This document shows, one piece after another, positions 37,260 to 47,878 of a stretch of DNA of 64,000 nt (positions are counted from its first letter, which is position 1; the number at the start of each line of letters is the position of its first letter). Source of the DNA: Geofilum rubicundum JCM 15548 (lineage in GTDB: Bacteria > Bacteroidota > Bacteroidia > Bacteroidales > Marinilabiliaceae). A program made the position numbers and the translations under genes. The DNA lies in assembly GCF_000974365.1 (NCBI RefSeq), contig NZ_BAZW01000003.1, forward strand, positions 144,551-208,550, written 5' to 3'. Below the pieces are notes generated by a model. That model saw only the letters and a program-made list of their open reading frames with translations, was not told the DNA's origin and did not search any database.

Positions 37260-39611
37260 ATGAATCGTGTATTATTATATGGCCTGTTTCTGTTGGCCAT
37301 TTTGTTTGCCATAGAAGTAGTGGCAGAGGAACCGGAGGCGCCTGCCCGCCAACCAGTTGTCAGTGGTTACATCAAAGATGCCGAAACGGGTGAAGTATTG
37401 CTGGGGGCCACCGTATATGAAAAAGAAAGTGGTTTAGGAACGGCCTCCAACCTTTACGGTTTCTATAGCTTTTCCACCCCGGAAGGAGAGAAGACGCTGG
37501 TATTTAGTTTTATGGGGTATGTGTCTCAGGAGCACCGGATACGGGTGGAAGGTGATCATTCGCTAACGGTCAGTCTGGCCCCCAAGGTGGCCGAACTGAA
37601 TGAAGTCAAAATTTACGGCAATAATTCGCACACCCGTCTGGATGATCCCATGATGGGGGTGCAGCGGATCCATGCCGATGTCATCAAACAAGTCCCCGCT
37701 CTAATGGGTGAAGTAGATGCCATCAAAGTGCTGCAACTGATGCCTGGTGTACAGGCAGCCAGTGAAGGGTCCAGCGGTTTTAGTGTGCGGGGCGGCAATC
37801 CCGACCAGAATTTGGTGTTGCTCGATGAGGCCATTGTTTACAATGCCGGACACCTCATGGGCTTTTTCTCCGTCTTTAATAACGATGCCATCCGGGATGT
37901 CAACCTTTACAAGGGTGACATCCCGGCACGCAGCGGTGGCCGTTTGGCTCCGTACTGGATGTGAGAATGAAGGACGGGAATTCTAAAAAACTATCGGCCA
38001 CCGGTGGCATAGGTACCATATCTTCCCGGTTAACGCTCGAAGGACCTTTGGGATCAGAGAAGACCACCTTCATTCTGGCCGGCCGTCGCACTTATGCCGA
38101 TATGTTTCTGCCGTTGTCCTCCGATGAAGCCGTGAAGGATAATAAACTCTATTTCTATGATTTTAACGCCAAGTTGAATCATACATTCAGCGACCGCGAC
38201 CGGATTTTTGTGAGTGGTTATTTTGGACGGGATGTCTTTGACAATAATTCTTCACGGATGGATTTCGGGAACCGGACCCTGACAATGAGGTGGAACCACG
38301 TCTATTCGCCCCGCTTGTTTTCCAATATGACCTTTATCCACAGTAATTATAATTACCTTTTGGGCAACGAGAGTTCAGATGTGGAGGGCTTTGAGTGGAA
38401 AGCAGACATGCAGGATTTAAGTCTCAAGGCTGATTTTAACTACTACCTGAACCCGAACAATGAGATCACTTTTGGTGCCCAATCCATTTATCACAACATT
38501 GTTCCGGGGCATGCCAAAGGTACCGGCAGCTCCTCCATCTTTAATGAGCTTAAGATGCCGGCCAGCCACTCTCTGGAACATGCGCTTTATGCCGAAAACA
38601 AGCAAAAGATAAGTCCGCGACTCACCCTGCGATATGGTTTGCGCTGGTCTGTGTTTCAGAATATGGGCAAGGCCACTTCCTATGGATTCGACCAGGACTA
38701 TGAAGTCACCGACACCATGAATTACGAGAAGGGCGAAGTGTATAACACGTATCAGGGGCTGGAGCCCCGACTGGGCATTACCTATATGCTCAATGATCAA
38801 ACCAGTCTGAAAGCCAGCTATTCCCGCACCCGCCAATACATCCACCTGGCCAGTAATTCTACCGGAACTACGCCGTTGGATGTGTGGTTTCCTTCCTCGC
38901 CCAACGTGAAACCCCAAATATCCGATCAGATATCGGCCGGTATATTCCGTCATTTTTTGAACGATGCCTTTGATGTTGGGGTTGAGGTTTTTTACAAGGA
39001 GATGCAAAACTCCATCGATTTTAAAGACTATGCCGACCTACTGTTGAATGAATTGTTGGAAGGCGAGTTGCGCTTTGGGAAGTCCCAGGCCTATGGCGTG
39101 GAGTTTTTAACCCGTTTTGATTATGGTCGATGGAACGGATGGGTCGGTTACACCTGGAGTAAGTCTCAACGCAAGATGAGCGGTATCATTGAGGACGATT
39201 GGTACTTCTCGCCCTATGATCATCCCCACGATTGTTCTGTGGTGGTCAATCACAGAACCAGCCAGCGGGTTTCAATTTCTGCCAACTGGATCTATTACAC
39301 GGGTTCTCCGGTTACCTTCGGTGGGACGATTCGAGAGCAGGGGAGACATTCTTCCCATTTATTCCAAACGAAATGCAGAGCGGATGCCCGATTACCATCG
39401 CCTGGATGTATCCCTGACACTTAAAGGGAAAAACCGGCCCGAGCGAAAATGGGAAAGTGAATGGGTCTTCTCGGTTTACAATGCCTATGGACGGAAAAAT
39501 GCCTGGGCCATCAATTTTCAACAAGACGAGGATGATGCCTATAAAACCAAGGCCACCAAGCTTTATCTGTTTTCTGTGATTCCGGCTGTTACCTATAATT
39601 TTAAATTTTAA
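37260..39611 (+). pseudogene. TonB-dependent outer-membrane receptor (two frame breaks)
   Basis: Three frames (37230-37964, 37961-39424, 39189-39611) make one ~780-residue receptor. Order: signal peptide, carboxypeptidase-like domain (VSGYIKDAETGEVLLGATVY), plug (GFSVRGGNPDQNLVLLDEA) and a barrel ending AVTYNFKF. The first break (~37950) is repaired by one base (RSGGRLASVLDVRMKDG). The second (~39320) needs two added bases or one removed. With the DUF4249 partner it should import a ligand, by context perhaps galactan fragments. No SusD is present. Confidence 0.88.
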
Positions 39612-39615
39612 GGAT

Positions 39616-40494
39616 ATGCGTTTTTATAAATACTGCTCAGTTCTGTTGGTTGGCTGTTTGTGGCTGACTGCTTGTGAGGAAGACATTGAACTGTCACTGA
39701 ATGGTGATCAGCCCCGACTGGTGGTGGATGGCGCCATCACCACCGATACCATGGCTCACAAGGTCAAATTATCTTTCGGGCAATTACTTCGACAATCAGC
39801 CATGCCCCGCGTAAGCGGGGCCGTGGTGACCTTGTCCGATGGGGACGACACCTTTGTTTTGCAGGAGTCGGATGATGCTCCGGGAGAATATCTCACGTCC
39901 GATTCCTTTTTCGGTCGCCAAAACACCCTCTATTCCCTGGAAATATCCAATGTGGATGTCAATGGAGATGGCCGGGAGGAAGTTTATACTTCTGAGAGCT
40001 ATTTAAATCCGCTCATTGAAACGGATTCGGTATCTATCGGCTTTCATCGCATTTGGAAACTATGGCAAATCAATCTTCACGCCCATGACCCGGCCGGCGT
40101 TGAGAATTATTATCTGTTTAATCTATACATCAATGGGGAGCTGTACTCCGACCGTTATGGTAAAATGAGTTATACAGACGACCGCTTTTTTGATGGCAGC
40201 TTTGCCGACGGGGTGTGGATTTTTGCGCTCGACTCAGAAGATGATGAGGAGAATCTGGTTCCCGGAGATGTGGTGACACTGGAAACATGGATGGTTGAAA
40301 AAAGCTACTACGATTTTGTGAATGCAGCGGAGGAGGAAACCGGTGTTAAAACGCCCCTTTTCTCCGGACCTCCTGCCAATGTACCCAGCAATATCAGCAA
40401 TGGGGCTTTGGGACAATTTGCGGCCTATGCCATTTCCCGGTATTCTGTCGTGAATGAATTTACGGCCGAAGAGATGCTTGAAATGGCCCAATAA
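39616..40494 (+). CDS. DUF4249 lipoprotein
   Basis: A 292-residue surface or periplasmic lipoprotein (signal ending LTAC, Cys20) with the DUF4249 fold features LVVDGAITTDTMAHKVKLSF and ISRYSVVNEFTAEEMLEMAQ. DUF4249 genes almost always follow a TonB-dependent receptor, as here (4 nt after its stop), and are thought to cooperate in ligand capture. Not a SusD homologue. Confidence 0.88.
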   Translation: MRFYKYCSVLLVGCLWLTACEEDIELSLNGDQPRLVVDGAITTDTMAHKVKLSFGQLLRQSAMPRVSGAVVTLSDGDDTFVLQESDDAPGEYLTSDSFFGRQNTLYSLEISNVDVNGDGREEVYTSESYLNPLIETDSVSIGFHRIWKLWQINLHAHDPAGVENYYLFNLYINGELYSDRYGKMSYTDDRFFDGSFADGVWIFALDSEDDEENLVPGDVVTLETWMVEKSYYDFVNAAEEETGVKTPLFSGPPANVPSNISNGALGQFAAYAISRYSVVNEFTAEEMLEMAQ

Positions 40495-40561
40495 GCGGCA
40501 AAAAGTATGATTTCGATAACAAATGGAAAGATGGGAACAAATGGATTTTTTAATGATTATT

Positions 40562-40569
40562 TAGGTTTG
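40562..40569 (+). promoter_or_regulatory. Possible -7 box of the galactanase genes
   Basis: TAGGTTTG fits TAnnTTTG, 48 nt before the start codon at 40618; no good -33 element 20 nt upstream. Confidence 0.35.
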
Positions 40570-40617
40570 TTGTGTTAATAAATTCAAGCATACTAACCAT
40601 TATTAAAAAATCGAACC

Positions 40618-41313
40618 ATGAGAAAAATTTACCAAGCACTGCAAGTGTTCTTCCTCTTTTGTTTGTTGTCTGCTCTCAGCCTTTCAGCTGCCTATGCCCA
40701 GGTTGATGTTACCTTTCGGGTCAATATGGAGGGACAGGATGTTTCCAACGGCGTATGGATGACCGGAGAACTCAACGCCTGGGAATTTACCGCCTTAACA
40801 CAGGAAGGAGAAACAGACGTTTATAGTGTTACGCTGTCGCTGGAAAGTGGCATGCAGTATATTTATTACTATAGACTCACGAATGATTGGGCTGGACCGC
40901 GCGAAGAAGTACCCGCCGAATGTGCCAATTCCATTGATCGTGTGGGAACTGAGGCTCCCTGGGAAGGAGATCGGTTGGTGATTGTACCCGCAGAAAGCAC
41001 CACTTTGGATGTGGTATATTACAGCGGTTGTGCCGTTGATGGCGTAACAACCAGCGTGGTTAATCCGAAAGCAGATGAAGCGACAGGGATCAGCATCAGG
41101 GCCTACAACGATCAGGTTCAGGTTACCATTCAGGCGGATTTATTGTCAGGCAATAGTGCTGTCGTAGATGTAATGGATGTGAACGGACGGGTTCTGAATA
41201 GTTTGGAAACCAGAGAAACCGTGACTTCATTGAGTTCCCCGGGTAAAGGCATTTATTTTGTCAGGGTGCGTGTGGGAGATTGGATAGCTGTTGAAAAAAT
41301 AATCCTTCTTTGA
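40618..41313 (+). CDS. Secreted carbohydrate-binding-module-only protein with T9SS tail
   Basis: A 231-residue exported protein: signal peptide (1-27), one beta-sandwich module (~28-140) with VDVTFRVNMEGQDVSNGVWM, ELNAWEF and YYYRLTNDW, and a T9SS sorting domain (~150-231). The module is nearly the same as the N-terminal module of the next protein, so this looks like a duplicated binding module without catalytic domain. It might capture the same glycan for the galactanase. It is separated from that gene by 7 nt. Confidence 0.8.
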   Translation: MRKIYQALQVFFLFCLLSALSLSAAYAQVDVTFRVNMEGQDVSNGVWMTGELNAWEFTALTQEGETDVYSVTLSLESGMQYIYYYRLTNDWAGPREEVPAECANSIDRVGTEAPWEGDRLVIVPAESTTLDVVYYSGCAVDGVTTSVVNPKADEATGISIRAYNDQVQVTIQADLLSGNSAVVDVMDVNGRVLNSLETRETVTSLSSPGKGIYFVRVRVGDWIAVEKIILL

Positions 41314-41320
41314 TTCTGTT

Positions 41321-43111
41321 ATGAGAAAAATCGACAAGGCATTGCAAGTGATTTTCCTGTTTGGTATGGCGTTGATCCTCAATCTTTCCGCTGCCCATGC
41401 ACAGGTGGATATAACCTTTCGGGTCAATATGCAGGGACAGGATGTTTCCAGCGGTGTGTTTATTACAGGAGAGCTCAATGATTGGGCCTTTACGCCATTG
41501 ACACAGGAAGGTGAAACCGATGTTTACCAGGTGACGCTGTCACTGACCAGTGGTGCTCAGTATATTTATTATTATAAACCGACTGCCGCCTGGGATAACC
41601 TTCGTGAAACAGTGCCTGTCGAGTGTGCCAATTCCCATGAAAAAGATGGTGGCTGGGAGGGTGATCGCATGATCACCGTGCCAGCCACTAACAAAATTCT
41701 TGACGTGGTTTATTATGGTGGTTGTTATGAGGCACCTATTGTGACCGAACCTGGAGAACCATCCTTTGATTATATTTTGGGTGTGGACTTGTCCTACATC
41801 AACCAGGTAGAAGATCATGGCGGGGTATATAAGGAAAATGATGTTCAGGCAGATCCCTATCAATTGATGGGCGACAAGGGAGCCAATCTTTCGCGGATAC
41901 GACTGTGGCACAGTCCGGACTGGGTCAAAGATGTTTATGGTGCCTCTACTACTGTTTACAGTGGTTTTCAGGATGTTGCCCGTAGTATTGAACGGTCTCA
42001 TAACGCCGGCATGCAGGTATTGCTGGATTTTCATTATTCTGATACCTGGGCCGATCCCGGGCACCAGGATGTGCCGGTCGCCTGGAGAAATATCACCAGT
42101 CTGGAAGTCTTATGTGATTCGGTTTATAATTATACCTATGCTACACTAAGCGACTTGCAAGCTTTGGGGCTTTTGCCGGAAATGGTGCAGATTGGCAATG
42201 AAACCAATCACGGGATGATGATCACCAACACGCCTGCAGGTTTTCCTTCACTTAATGTGCACAATGGCCAATGGGCCAGTTTTGGGAAGGTGGTCAATGC
42301 AGGCATCCAAGCCGTGCGGGATATTGAGGCGGAACACAATAAGGAAATTGTCGTGGCGCTTCATGTGGCGGATCCTAAGAATCTGGCTTCATGGACCGGG
42401 AATGTGATCAATCAGGGGAAGGTGACCGACTTTGAAATAATGGGATTCTCCTATTATCATATTTGGCATACCGATGTTTCTTTTGATGCTTTACCCGGAT
42501 TGGTATCTAATGTGAAGCAGCAGTACAATAAGGAGATTGTAATTATGGAGACGGCCTACCCGTTTACCACTGGCTGGAACGATCATTACAACAATATTTA
42601 CACAGAAAACCCGCTGGAAGGTTTTCCTTATACCGTTGAGGGACAAAAAGATTTTTTAACCACACTGAATCAAAACATATTGGATGCTGGCGGAATGGGC
42701 GTCATATACTGGGAGCCAGCCTGGATTTCTTCAAATATGGAAGATCTTTGGGGTGTTGGTTCCAGCTGGGAAAATTGTGCCTTCTTCGATTTTGATGGTA
42801 ACCTCACCTCAGTAGTGGATTATTTTGATTTTGCCTCTGGCATCCCAAATAGTATTTCGCCTATAAGTGAGGTGGGTTCAAAAGATATCAGCATTAAGGG
42901 TTATAAGGATTATGTGAGCGTTGAGATAAAGCCTGAATTGTTATTGCGGGATACGGCAATAATGGAGCTATTAGATCTTAGTGGACGCACCATCAAAAGG
43001 CGACAAACCTCAGAAGCTAAAACTTATATTCAATCACCCCACAAAGGTCTGCATTTTGTCAGAGTGAGCGTCGCCAACCAAATGGTGATCGAAAAAATAA
43101 TGATTTTGTAA
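41321..43111 (+). CDS. Endo-beta-1,4-galactanase, GH53, with N-terminal CBM-like module
   Basis: A 596-residue secreted enzyme. Signal peptide (1-27), beta-sandwich module (~28-135), GH53 catalytic (beta/alpha)8 domain (~150-505), T9SS sorting domain to the end. GH53 residues are clear: acid/base Glu294 in MVQIGNETNHGM and nucleophile Glu410 in IVIMETAYPF; LGVDLSYINQVEDHGG and SRIRLWHSP mark the start of the barrel. It should cut beta-1,4-galactan of pectin side chains outside the cell. Partners: CBM-only protein before it and GH1 after it. Confidence 0.93.
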   Translation: MRKIDKALQVIFLFGMALILNLSAAHAQVDITFRVNMQGQDVSSGVFITGELNDWAFTPLTQEGETDVYQVTLSLTSGAQYIYYYKPTAAWDNLRETVPVECANSHEKDGGWEGDRMITVPATNKILDVVYYGGCYEAPIVTEPGEPSFDYILGVDLSYINQVEDHGGVYKENDVQADPYQLMGDKGANLSRIRLWHSPDWVKDVYGASTTVYSGFQDVARSIERSHNAGMQVLLDFHYSDTWADPGHQDVPVAWRNITSLEVLCDSVYNYTYATLSDLQALGLLPEMVQIGNETNHGMMITNTPAGFPSLNVHNGQWASFGKVVNAGIQAVRDIEAEHNKEIVVALHVADPKNLASWTGNVINQGKVTDFEIMGFSYYHIWHTDVSFDALPGLVSNVKQQYNKEIVIMETAYPFTTGWNDHYNNIYTENPLEGFPYTVEGQKDFLTTLNQNILDAGGMGVIYWEPAWISSNMEDLWGVGSSWENCAFFDFDGNLTSVVDYFDFASGIPNSISPISEVGSKDISIKGYKDYVSVEIKPELLLRDTAIMELLDLSGRTIKRRQTSEAKTYIQSPHKGLHFVRVSVANQMVIEKIMIL

Positions 43112-43163
43112 CATCCGGCTGTCCCGAATACTGTAGCTTTGTCCTTTAAAACAGTTGTTTAAT

Positions 43164-44503
43164 ATGCTTAAAAGGAAGCAATTCGGGAAGTTTTTTAAAT
43201 GGGGCGTAACCATCAGCGCCTTTCAGAATGAAGGGGCTGCTTTTGAGGCTGGTAAATCGGCCTCCATCTGGGATATCTTTACATCGGATGTTCAAAATAT
43301 AAATGATGGTCATTTGCCCGGTGAAACAGCCGGGTTTTACCATAACTATGAAGCCGATATTTTGCAGGCCCGCCAGATGGGCCTGGATGTCTTTCGGTTT
43401 TCCCTGGCCTGGTCGCGCATTCTGCCGAATGGAACGGGAACACCCAATCCCAAAGGACTGGACTTCTATAACCGGGTGATAGATGCCTGTGTGAAAAATA
43501 AGCTGGAGCCCTGGGTGACCATTTATCATTGGGGTTTACCGCAGGTTCTGGAGGATAGGGGCGGCTGGACCAATCGGGAGGTGGTTGATTGGTTTTTGCA
43601 TTTTACCGATGTGGTGACCAGTGCTTTTGGTGACCGTGTGAAGCACTGGATTGTAATGAATGAGCCTATGTCATTTACAGGATTGGGTTATTTTACCGGC
43701 TATCATGCCCCTGGTCGCAATGGTATTGGTAATTTTATGAAAGCCGCACACCATCCACGCTTTGCATGGCAGAGGGGGGACGGATGGTTCGGCGAAATGT
43801 GGAAAATGCGGTAGTCGGTGTGGCTTTATCCTGCTCCTATGTGAAATCCACCAATCAATTGTTTTTTAATAAGCGGGCAGCCAAACGGGTGGAGGCCTTG
43901 CTCAATCGATTCTTTATTGAGCCACTTCTGGGGCTTGGTTACCCCACCGATATAATGCCGGCACTCAATATTATCAAATCCTGTTTTAAGCCCGGAGATG
44001 CTGAGCGTTTGCCGTTCGACTTTGACTTTATCGGTCTACAGTATTATTTTAGGGTGGTGGCCCGGTTCAGCTTGTTTCCTCCTGTTTTGTTTGCCACTGA
44101 GGTGCCGCCAAGCCAGAGAAAAAAGAAGCTGACCAGCATGGGACTGGACGCCTATCCAAAAGGGTTGTCGCATCTGCTGGATTTTTATATGGGCTACGAT
44201 GGTATCAAACAGATTGTGCTCACGGAAAGTGGTGTTTGCTATACCGATTTTTTAAGAGGAGATAAGGTGAACGATGCGCTGCGAAAAAAGTACCATCAAA
44301 AAATGCTGAAACAGGTCAAAGGCGCCATACAAAGAGGCGTTCCGGTTACCGGGTATTTTGTGTGGACGCTGGTTGATAATTTCGAGTGGCGGGAAGGTTT
44401 TCAGCCCCGGTTTGGGTTGGTTTATAATGATTTTGAAACGCAAAAGCGCACCCTAAAGGCTTCTGGTGCCTGGTTCAGGGATTTTCTTACAGACAATGAG
44501 TAG
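43164..44503 (+). pseudogene. GH1 beta-glycosidase (frameshifted)
   Basis: Frames 43155-43814 and 43766-44503 give one ~445-residue GH1 enzyme with start ATG at 43164 and no signal peptide. Acid/base Glu167 is in HWIVMNEPMSF; the nucleophile is in IVLTESGVCYTD in the second frame; the C-terminal GYFVWTLVDNFEWREGF completes the active site. The break is near 43750 (AAHH / LCMAEGGRM) and is repaired by one added base. It would hydrolyse beta-galactosides or beta-glucosides from galactanase products. Confidence 0.88.
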
Positions 44504-44624
44504 CTGGTTATGACGACTAATGTCGAAAGTCATGCTCCATTTATCTAAAATGTTCCATTTTTGCTGTGGGGATGTTTGGATACCTTACGATATCCCGGAT
44601 GATTAATGAATTATTTGTCTGCGC

Positions 44625-45926
44625 ATGAACAAAGAAAATCGGGATGCCATTTTGGCCCTTATCAAACGGGAAGTTGTTCCGGCCATTGGCTGCACGGAAC
44701 CGGTGGCTGTGGCATTGGCTGTAACCAAAGCCAGAGAAGTGTTGGGTGAAAGGGTTGTGAAGGCGGAGGTGTTTCTGAGCCGGAATATTCTGAAAAACTC
44801 TATGGGGGTGGGGATTCCCGGTACCGGTATGATTGGTTTACCCATCGCCATAGCCTTGGGAATTGTTGTGGGCAAGTCGGACTACGGATTGGAGGTTTTA
44901 AAAGATTTGAATCCGGAGGTATTGGCACAAGCCAAGGAGTTGGTGGCTGCACAAATTAGTTCTGTCCAATTAAAGGAAGATGTTCCCGATAAGCTCTATA
45001 TTGAAGTGCACTGTTATGGTAACCAAAGCCATTCAAAGGTTATAATTTGTGGTAGTCACAATCATATTACTTATGTTGAAGCCAACGGAGCTGTTCTTTT
45101 GGATGAAATGAGCAATGGCCGTTTCAGAAAAGCTGAAACAGATGAGGTAGAATTGTCCTTTGATACCATTTATGATTTTGCGACAGAAACTGCGCTGACA
45201 GACCTTGAATTTATTCTGGAAGCAGCCGAGTTGAATAAATCAGCTGCCAAAGAGTCGCTGAAGGGACCTTTTGGTCATTCAGTGGCCCGGGTATTACAGA
45301 GTTCCTCTTTTCAGGACATCATGGGAAGTAGCATTTATAATCGTTTGGTAGCCGTTACCGCTTCGGCTTGTGATGTGCGTATGGCCGGTGCCATGGTTCC
45401 GGTTATGAGCAACTCAGGAAGTGGCAATCAGGGGATAACCGCCACCTTGCCGGTAGTGGTCTTTGCCGAAGAGATGAATAAGTCCAGGGAGCAATTGGTT
45501 CGTGCCCTCGCCCTCAGTAACCTGATGGTTATTTACATTAAACGCGGCCTGGGCCGCTTGTCGGGTCTCTGCGGTGTAACCGTTGCCGGTATTGGCGCAT
45601 CGTGCGGCATGACTTATTTGATGGGTGGCAGCAGAGAGCAAATAGCCTTTTCGGTCAAAAACATGATTGGCAATATGACCGGAGTCATTTGCGATGGCGC
45701 CAAACCCAGTTGTGCACTTAAAGTGTCCAGCGCCGTATCAGCAGCTATTTTCTCTTCCATGATGGCCATGGACAATAAGGTGGTTTCCGCTCTGGAGGGC
45801 ATTACCGATAATGATGTGGACCAAACCATAAGGAATCTGACCGACATAGGCTCAGAGGGCATGACCCAAACCGATAAAATGGTTCTGGATATCATGGTCA
45901 ATAAAAAGCAGGATACTCGGGGATAA
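44625..45926 (+). CDS. cyuA: L-cysteine desulfidase family protein (UPF0597)
   Basis: A 433-residue cytosolic protein of the serine-dehydratase-alpha/CyuA group. It contains REVVPAIGCTEPVAVALAV near the N-terminus and cysteines suited to a [4Fe-4S] cluster: IGC, GLCGV, ASCGM and GVICDGAKPSCALK. It should convert L-cysteine to pyruvate, sulfide and ammonium. Stand-alone gene between GH1 and a convergent amidotransferase; symbol by family only. Confidence 0.8.
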   Translation: MNKENRDAILALIKREVVPAIGCTEPVAVALAVTKAREVLGERVVKAEVFLSRNILKNSMGVGIPGTGMIGLPIAIALGIVVGKSDYGLEVLKDLNPEVLAQAKELVAAQISSVQLKEDVPDKLYIEVHCYGNQSHSKVIICGSHNHITYVEANGAVLLDEMSNGRFRKAETDEVELSFDTIYDFATETALTDLEFILEAAELNKSAAKESLKGPFGHSVARVLQSSSFQDIMGSSIYNRLVAVTASACDVRMAGAMVPVMSNSGSGNQGITATLPVVVFAEEMNKSREQLVRALALSNLMVIYIKRGLGRLSGLCGVTVAGIGASCGMTYLMGGSREQIAFSVKNMIGNMTGVICDGAKPSCALKVSSAVSAAIFSSMMAMDNKVVSALEGITDNDVDQTIRNLTDIGSEGMTQTDKMVLDIMVNKKQDTRG

Positions 45927-46027
45927 CCTCCATTTGAAAATAGCCCTTTATCCATGAATTAAAAATGACAATATCAACCTTCGTGTGAAATTTTTGATGC
46001 GCAAATGGGCAAAGCCTTGTGAGTGGC

Positions 46028-46705
46028 TTACTCTGTCAAGCGGGTAAGAATATCTGACAAGTAGCTGTTCAGTTGCAGACAGTGATGGGTCTTTCGGATT
46101 TGCTCAGAGCTTTGGACATAGGTTTCCTGATAGTCATCTACGTTATCGCTTGCCAGCAGAGCGGACAGGGATTCCGGGGTGGTTTCAAAATGAAACTGAA
46201 AACCAACAACCTGGTCGCGGTAAATAAATCCCTGGTGGGGGCAGCCTTCACTCTTGAAAATGTGTAGAGCGCCTTTGGGTATGTCAAACATGTCACCATG
46301 CCAGTGAAAAGCCACAAAGGACTCAGGGAGATCGGCCAATAAGGGATGGGTGTTTTCAAGCGTTGCCGGAAACCAGCCGATTTCTGTATGTGGCGCTCGT
46401 GCCACTTCAGCTCCAAGTACATGGGCCAGTAATTGGGCGCCCAGACAAATACCGAGTACACGTTTATCCATGGCAATGGCGCGACTGATATAGGCCTTTT
46501 CTTCTTTCAGCCAGGGATGCTGTTCTTCATCAGAAACCCCCATTGGGCCACCCATGACAACAAGCAGATCTATTTCTTGAAGGTCTGGTAGTGGTTCCTT
46601 ATCATATAACTTGGTGCCACTCAATAGATGGCCTTGGTCTTTGGCCCACTGCTCGATATAACCGGGGCCTTCAAAATCGACATGTTGTAAGTAATGAATG
46701 TGCAT
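46028..46705 (-). CDS. Class I glutamine amidotransferase (GMP-synthase-like)
   Basis: A 225-residue protein with the nucleophile elbow GICLGAQLLA (Cys) and FHWHGDMFDIP and FQFHFE (His-Glu) completing the triad. The stand-alone family related to the N-terminal GMP synthase domain acts on unknown acceptors, in some bacteria gamma-glutamyl compounds. Monocistronic on the minus strand. Confidence 0.85.
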   Translation of the reverse strand: MHIHYLQHVDFEGPGYIEQWAKDQGHLLSGTKLYDKEPLPDLQEIDLLVVMGGPMGVSDEEQHPWLKEEKAYISRAIAMDKRVLGICLGAQLLAHVLGAEVARAPHTEIGWFPATLENTHPLLADLPESFVAFHWHGDMFDIPKGALHIFKSEGCPHQGFIYRDQVVGFQFHFETTPESLSALLASDNVDDYQETYVQSSEQIRKTHHCLQLNSYLSDILTRLTE

Positions 46706-46757
46706 ATTGAATTTCTTTGCAGACTAATTATTCTCATGTAAAGATAGTGAAAAATGA

Positions 46758-46791
46758 AGCGGTCTGATTATTCAAAAATAGTCAGACCGCT
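46758..46791 (-). terminator. Hairpin terminator after the methyltransferase
   Basis: Perfect AGCGGTCTGA/TCAGACCGCT stem extended by TATT/AATA; on the minus strand followed by a short T-rich tract. It sits 10 nt downstream of the stop at 46802. Confidence 0.6.
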
Positions 46792-46801
46792 CGCTTTCAG
46801 C

Positions 46802-47572
46802 CTAGATTTTCTTCCCTATGAAGAAGGTATAGCCATAGAAGTCGCCATACTTATCGTACAGCACTGCCTCATGCTTAAGATAAGCAATCAGGTCTTCTGC
46901 CGTTGAATTGCCCCGGTACTTTTTTAGGAACAGTTCCTGAGCTGTCACCTGAGGCTTAAAAAAATGGTCGGTCCAGCAATCCTTCGGTAAAATAAACGCA
47001 GCCACAGGCAAATATCCTGCCGCTTGCATCTGCGTGACCTTAACTGGGATGGTATCTATTTCCGGATAGGCTTGCCAAAAGGTGCTGATTTCTTCGGGCT
47101 GCTTTTCGGTGAACCACACTGCCTCGGTGACAGCGATATACCCGCCTGGCTTTATGAATTTTCGCCATTCTTCCAATCCTCTTTTAAAGCCGATATTGTA
47201 AATGGCGCCTTCTGACCAGATTAGGTCCAGCTCCTCTTCTTCAAAGGGCAGGTTTTCCATAGTACCGACAAGGCCTTTGACCCTTTCTGTTAACCCCGCT
47301 TCCAGCGCATTTTGATTAAATAACTCGATGAAACGTGGAAAAAGATCGATGCCGGTAATAGAGCCTGGTGCCTGTTTTCCCAAGACCATGGTCTGTCCCC
47401 CGGTGCCACAACCAATGTCGGCTATTTGTGATTCTTTTGTGAGCCCATCTATAAAGCTCAAAGCTTTAAGGGTGACTTCAGGACTCCCCGGTCCCTGCCT
47501 TTTTACATTGGAAAAATATTCACAGATTAATTGAAGTTCGAATGCGTGAATCGAAGAATTATTGTTACTCAT
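46802..47572 (-). CDS. Class I SAM-dependent methyltransferase
   Basis: A 256-residue methyltransferase. Motif I is [15 protein letters not shown], followed by [12 protein letters not shown] (motif II acidic end) and [14 protein letters not shown]. The fold is that of small-molecule methyltransferases of the UbiE type; substrate unknown. Divergent from the TauE permease across 306 nt with no recognised promoter boxes or RNA. Confidence 0.85.
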   Translation of the reverse strand: MSNNNSSIHAFELQLICEYFSNVKRQGPGSPEVTLKALSFIDGLTKESQIADIGCGTGGQTMVLGKQAPGSITGIDLFPRFIELFNQNALEAGLTERVKGLVGTMENLPFEEEELDLIWSEGAIYNIGFKRGLEEWRKFIKPGGYIAVTEAVWFTEKQPEEISTFWQAYPEIDTIPVKVTQMQAAGYLPVAAFILPKDCWTDHFFKPQVTAQELFLKKYRGNSTAEDLIAYLKHEAVLYDKYGDFYGYTFFIGKKI

Positions 47573-47878
47573 GGTATTTCAATTGAATGTTTAATATATG
47601 GACATGGTCATTTAGGGGACAAGAAAATGCCCCGAAATAATTATGGATAACCTCAGAGAAATCCAAGGTTATTTACCTCACCAAATCCATTTTAGTAATA
47701 AACATCCAAAGTTTTTTAGTGTTACAAATTTGATGCTTTTATTTTAAAAGGACAATGGTTTTTTAGGTGATTTTTGAAAATTTCCCTTAACTTGAGTTTT
47801 TGAGCATGATAGGCTGGTATATGCCGGCTATTCCTTTGCAATTTTGCTGTTGAATTAAAACATTCGCCAATAAATTTT

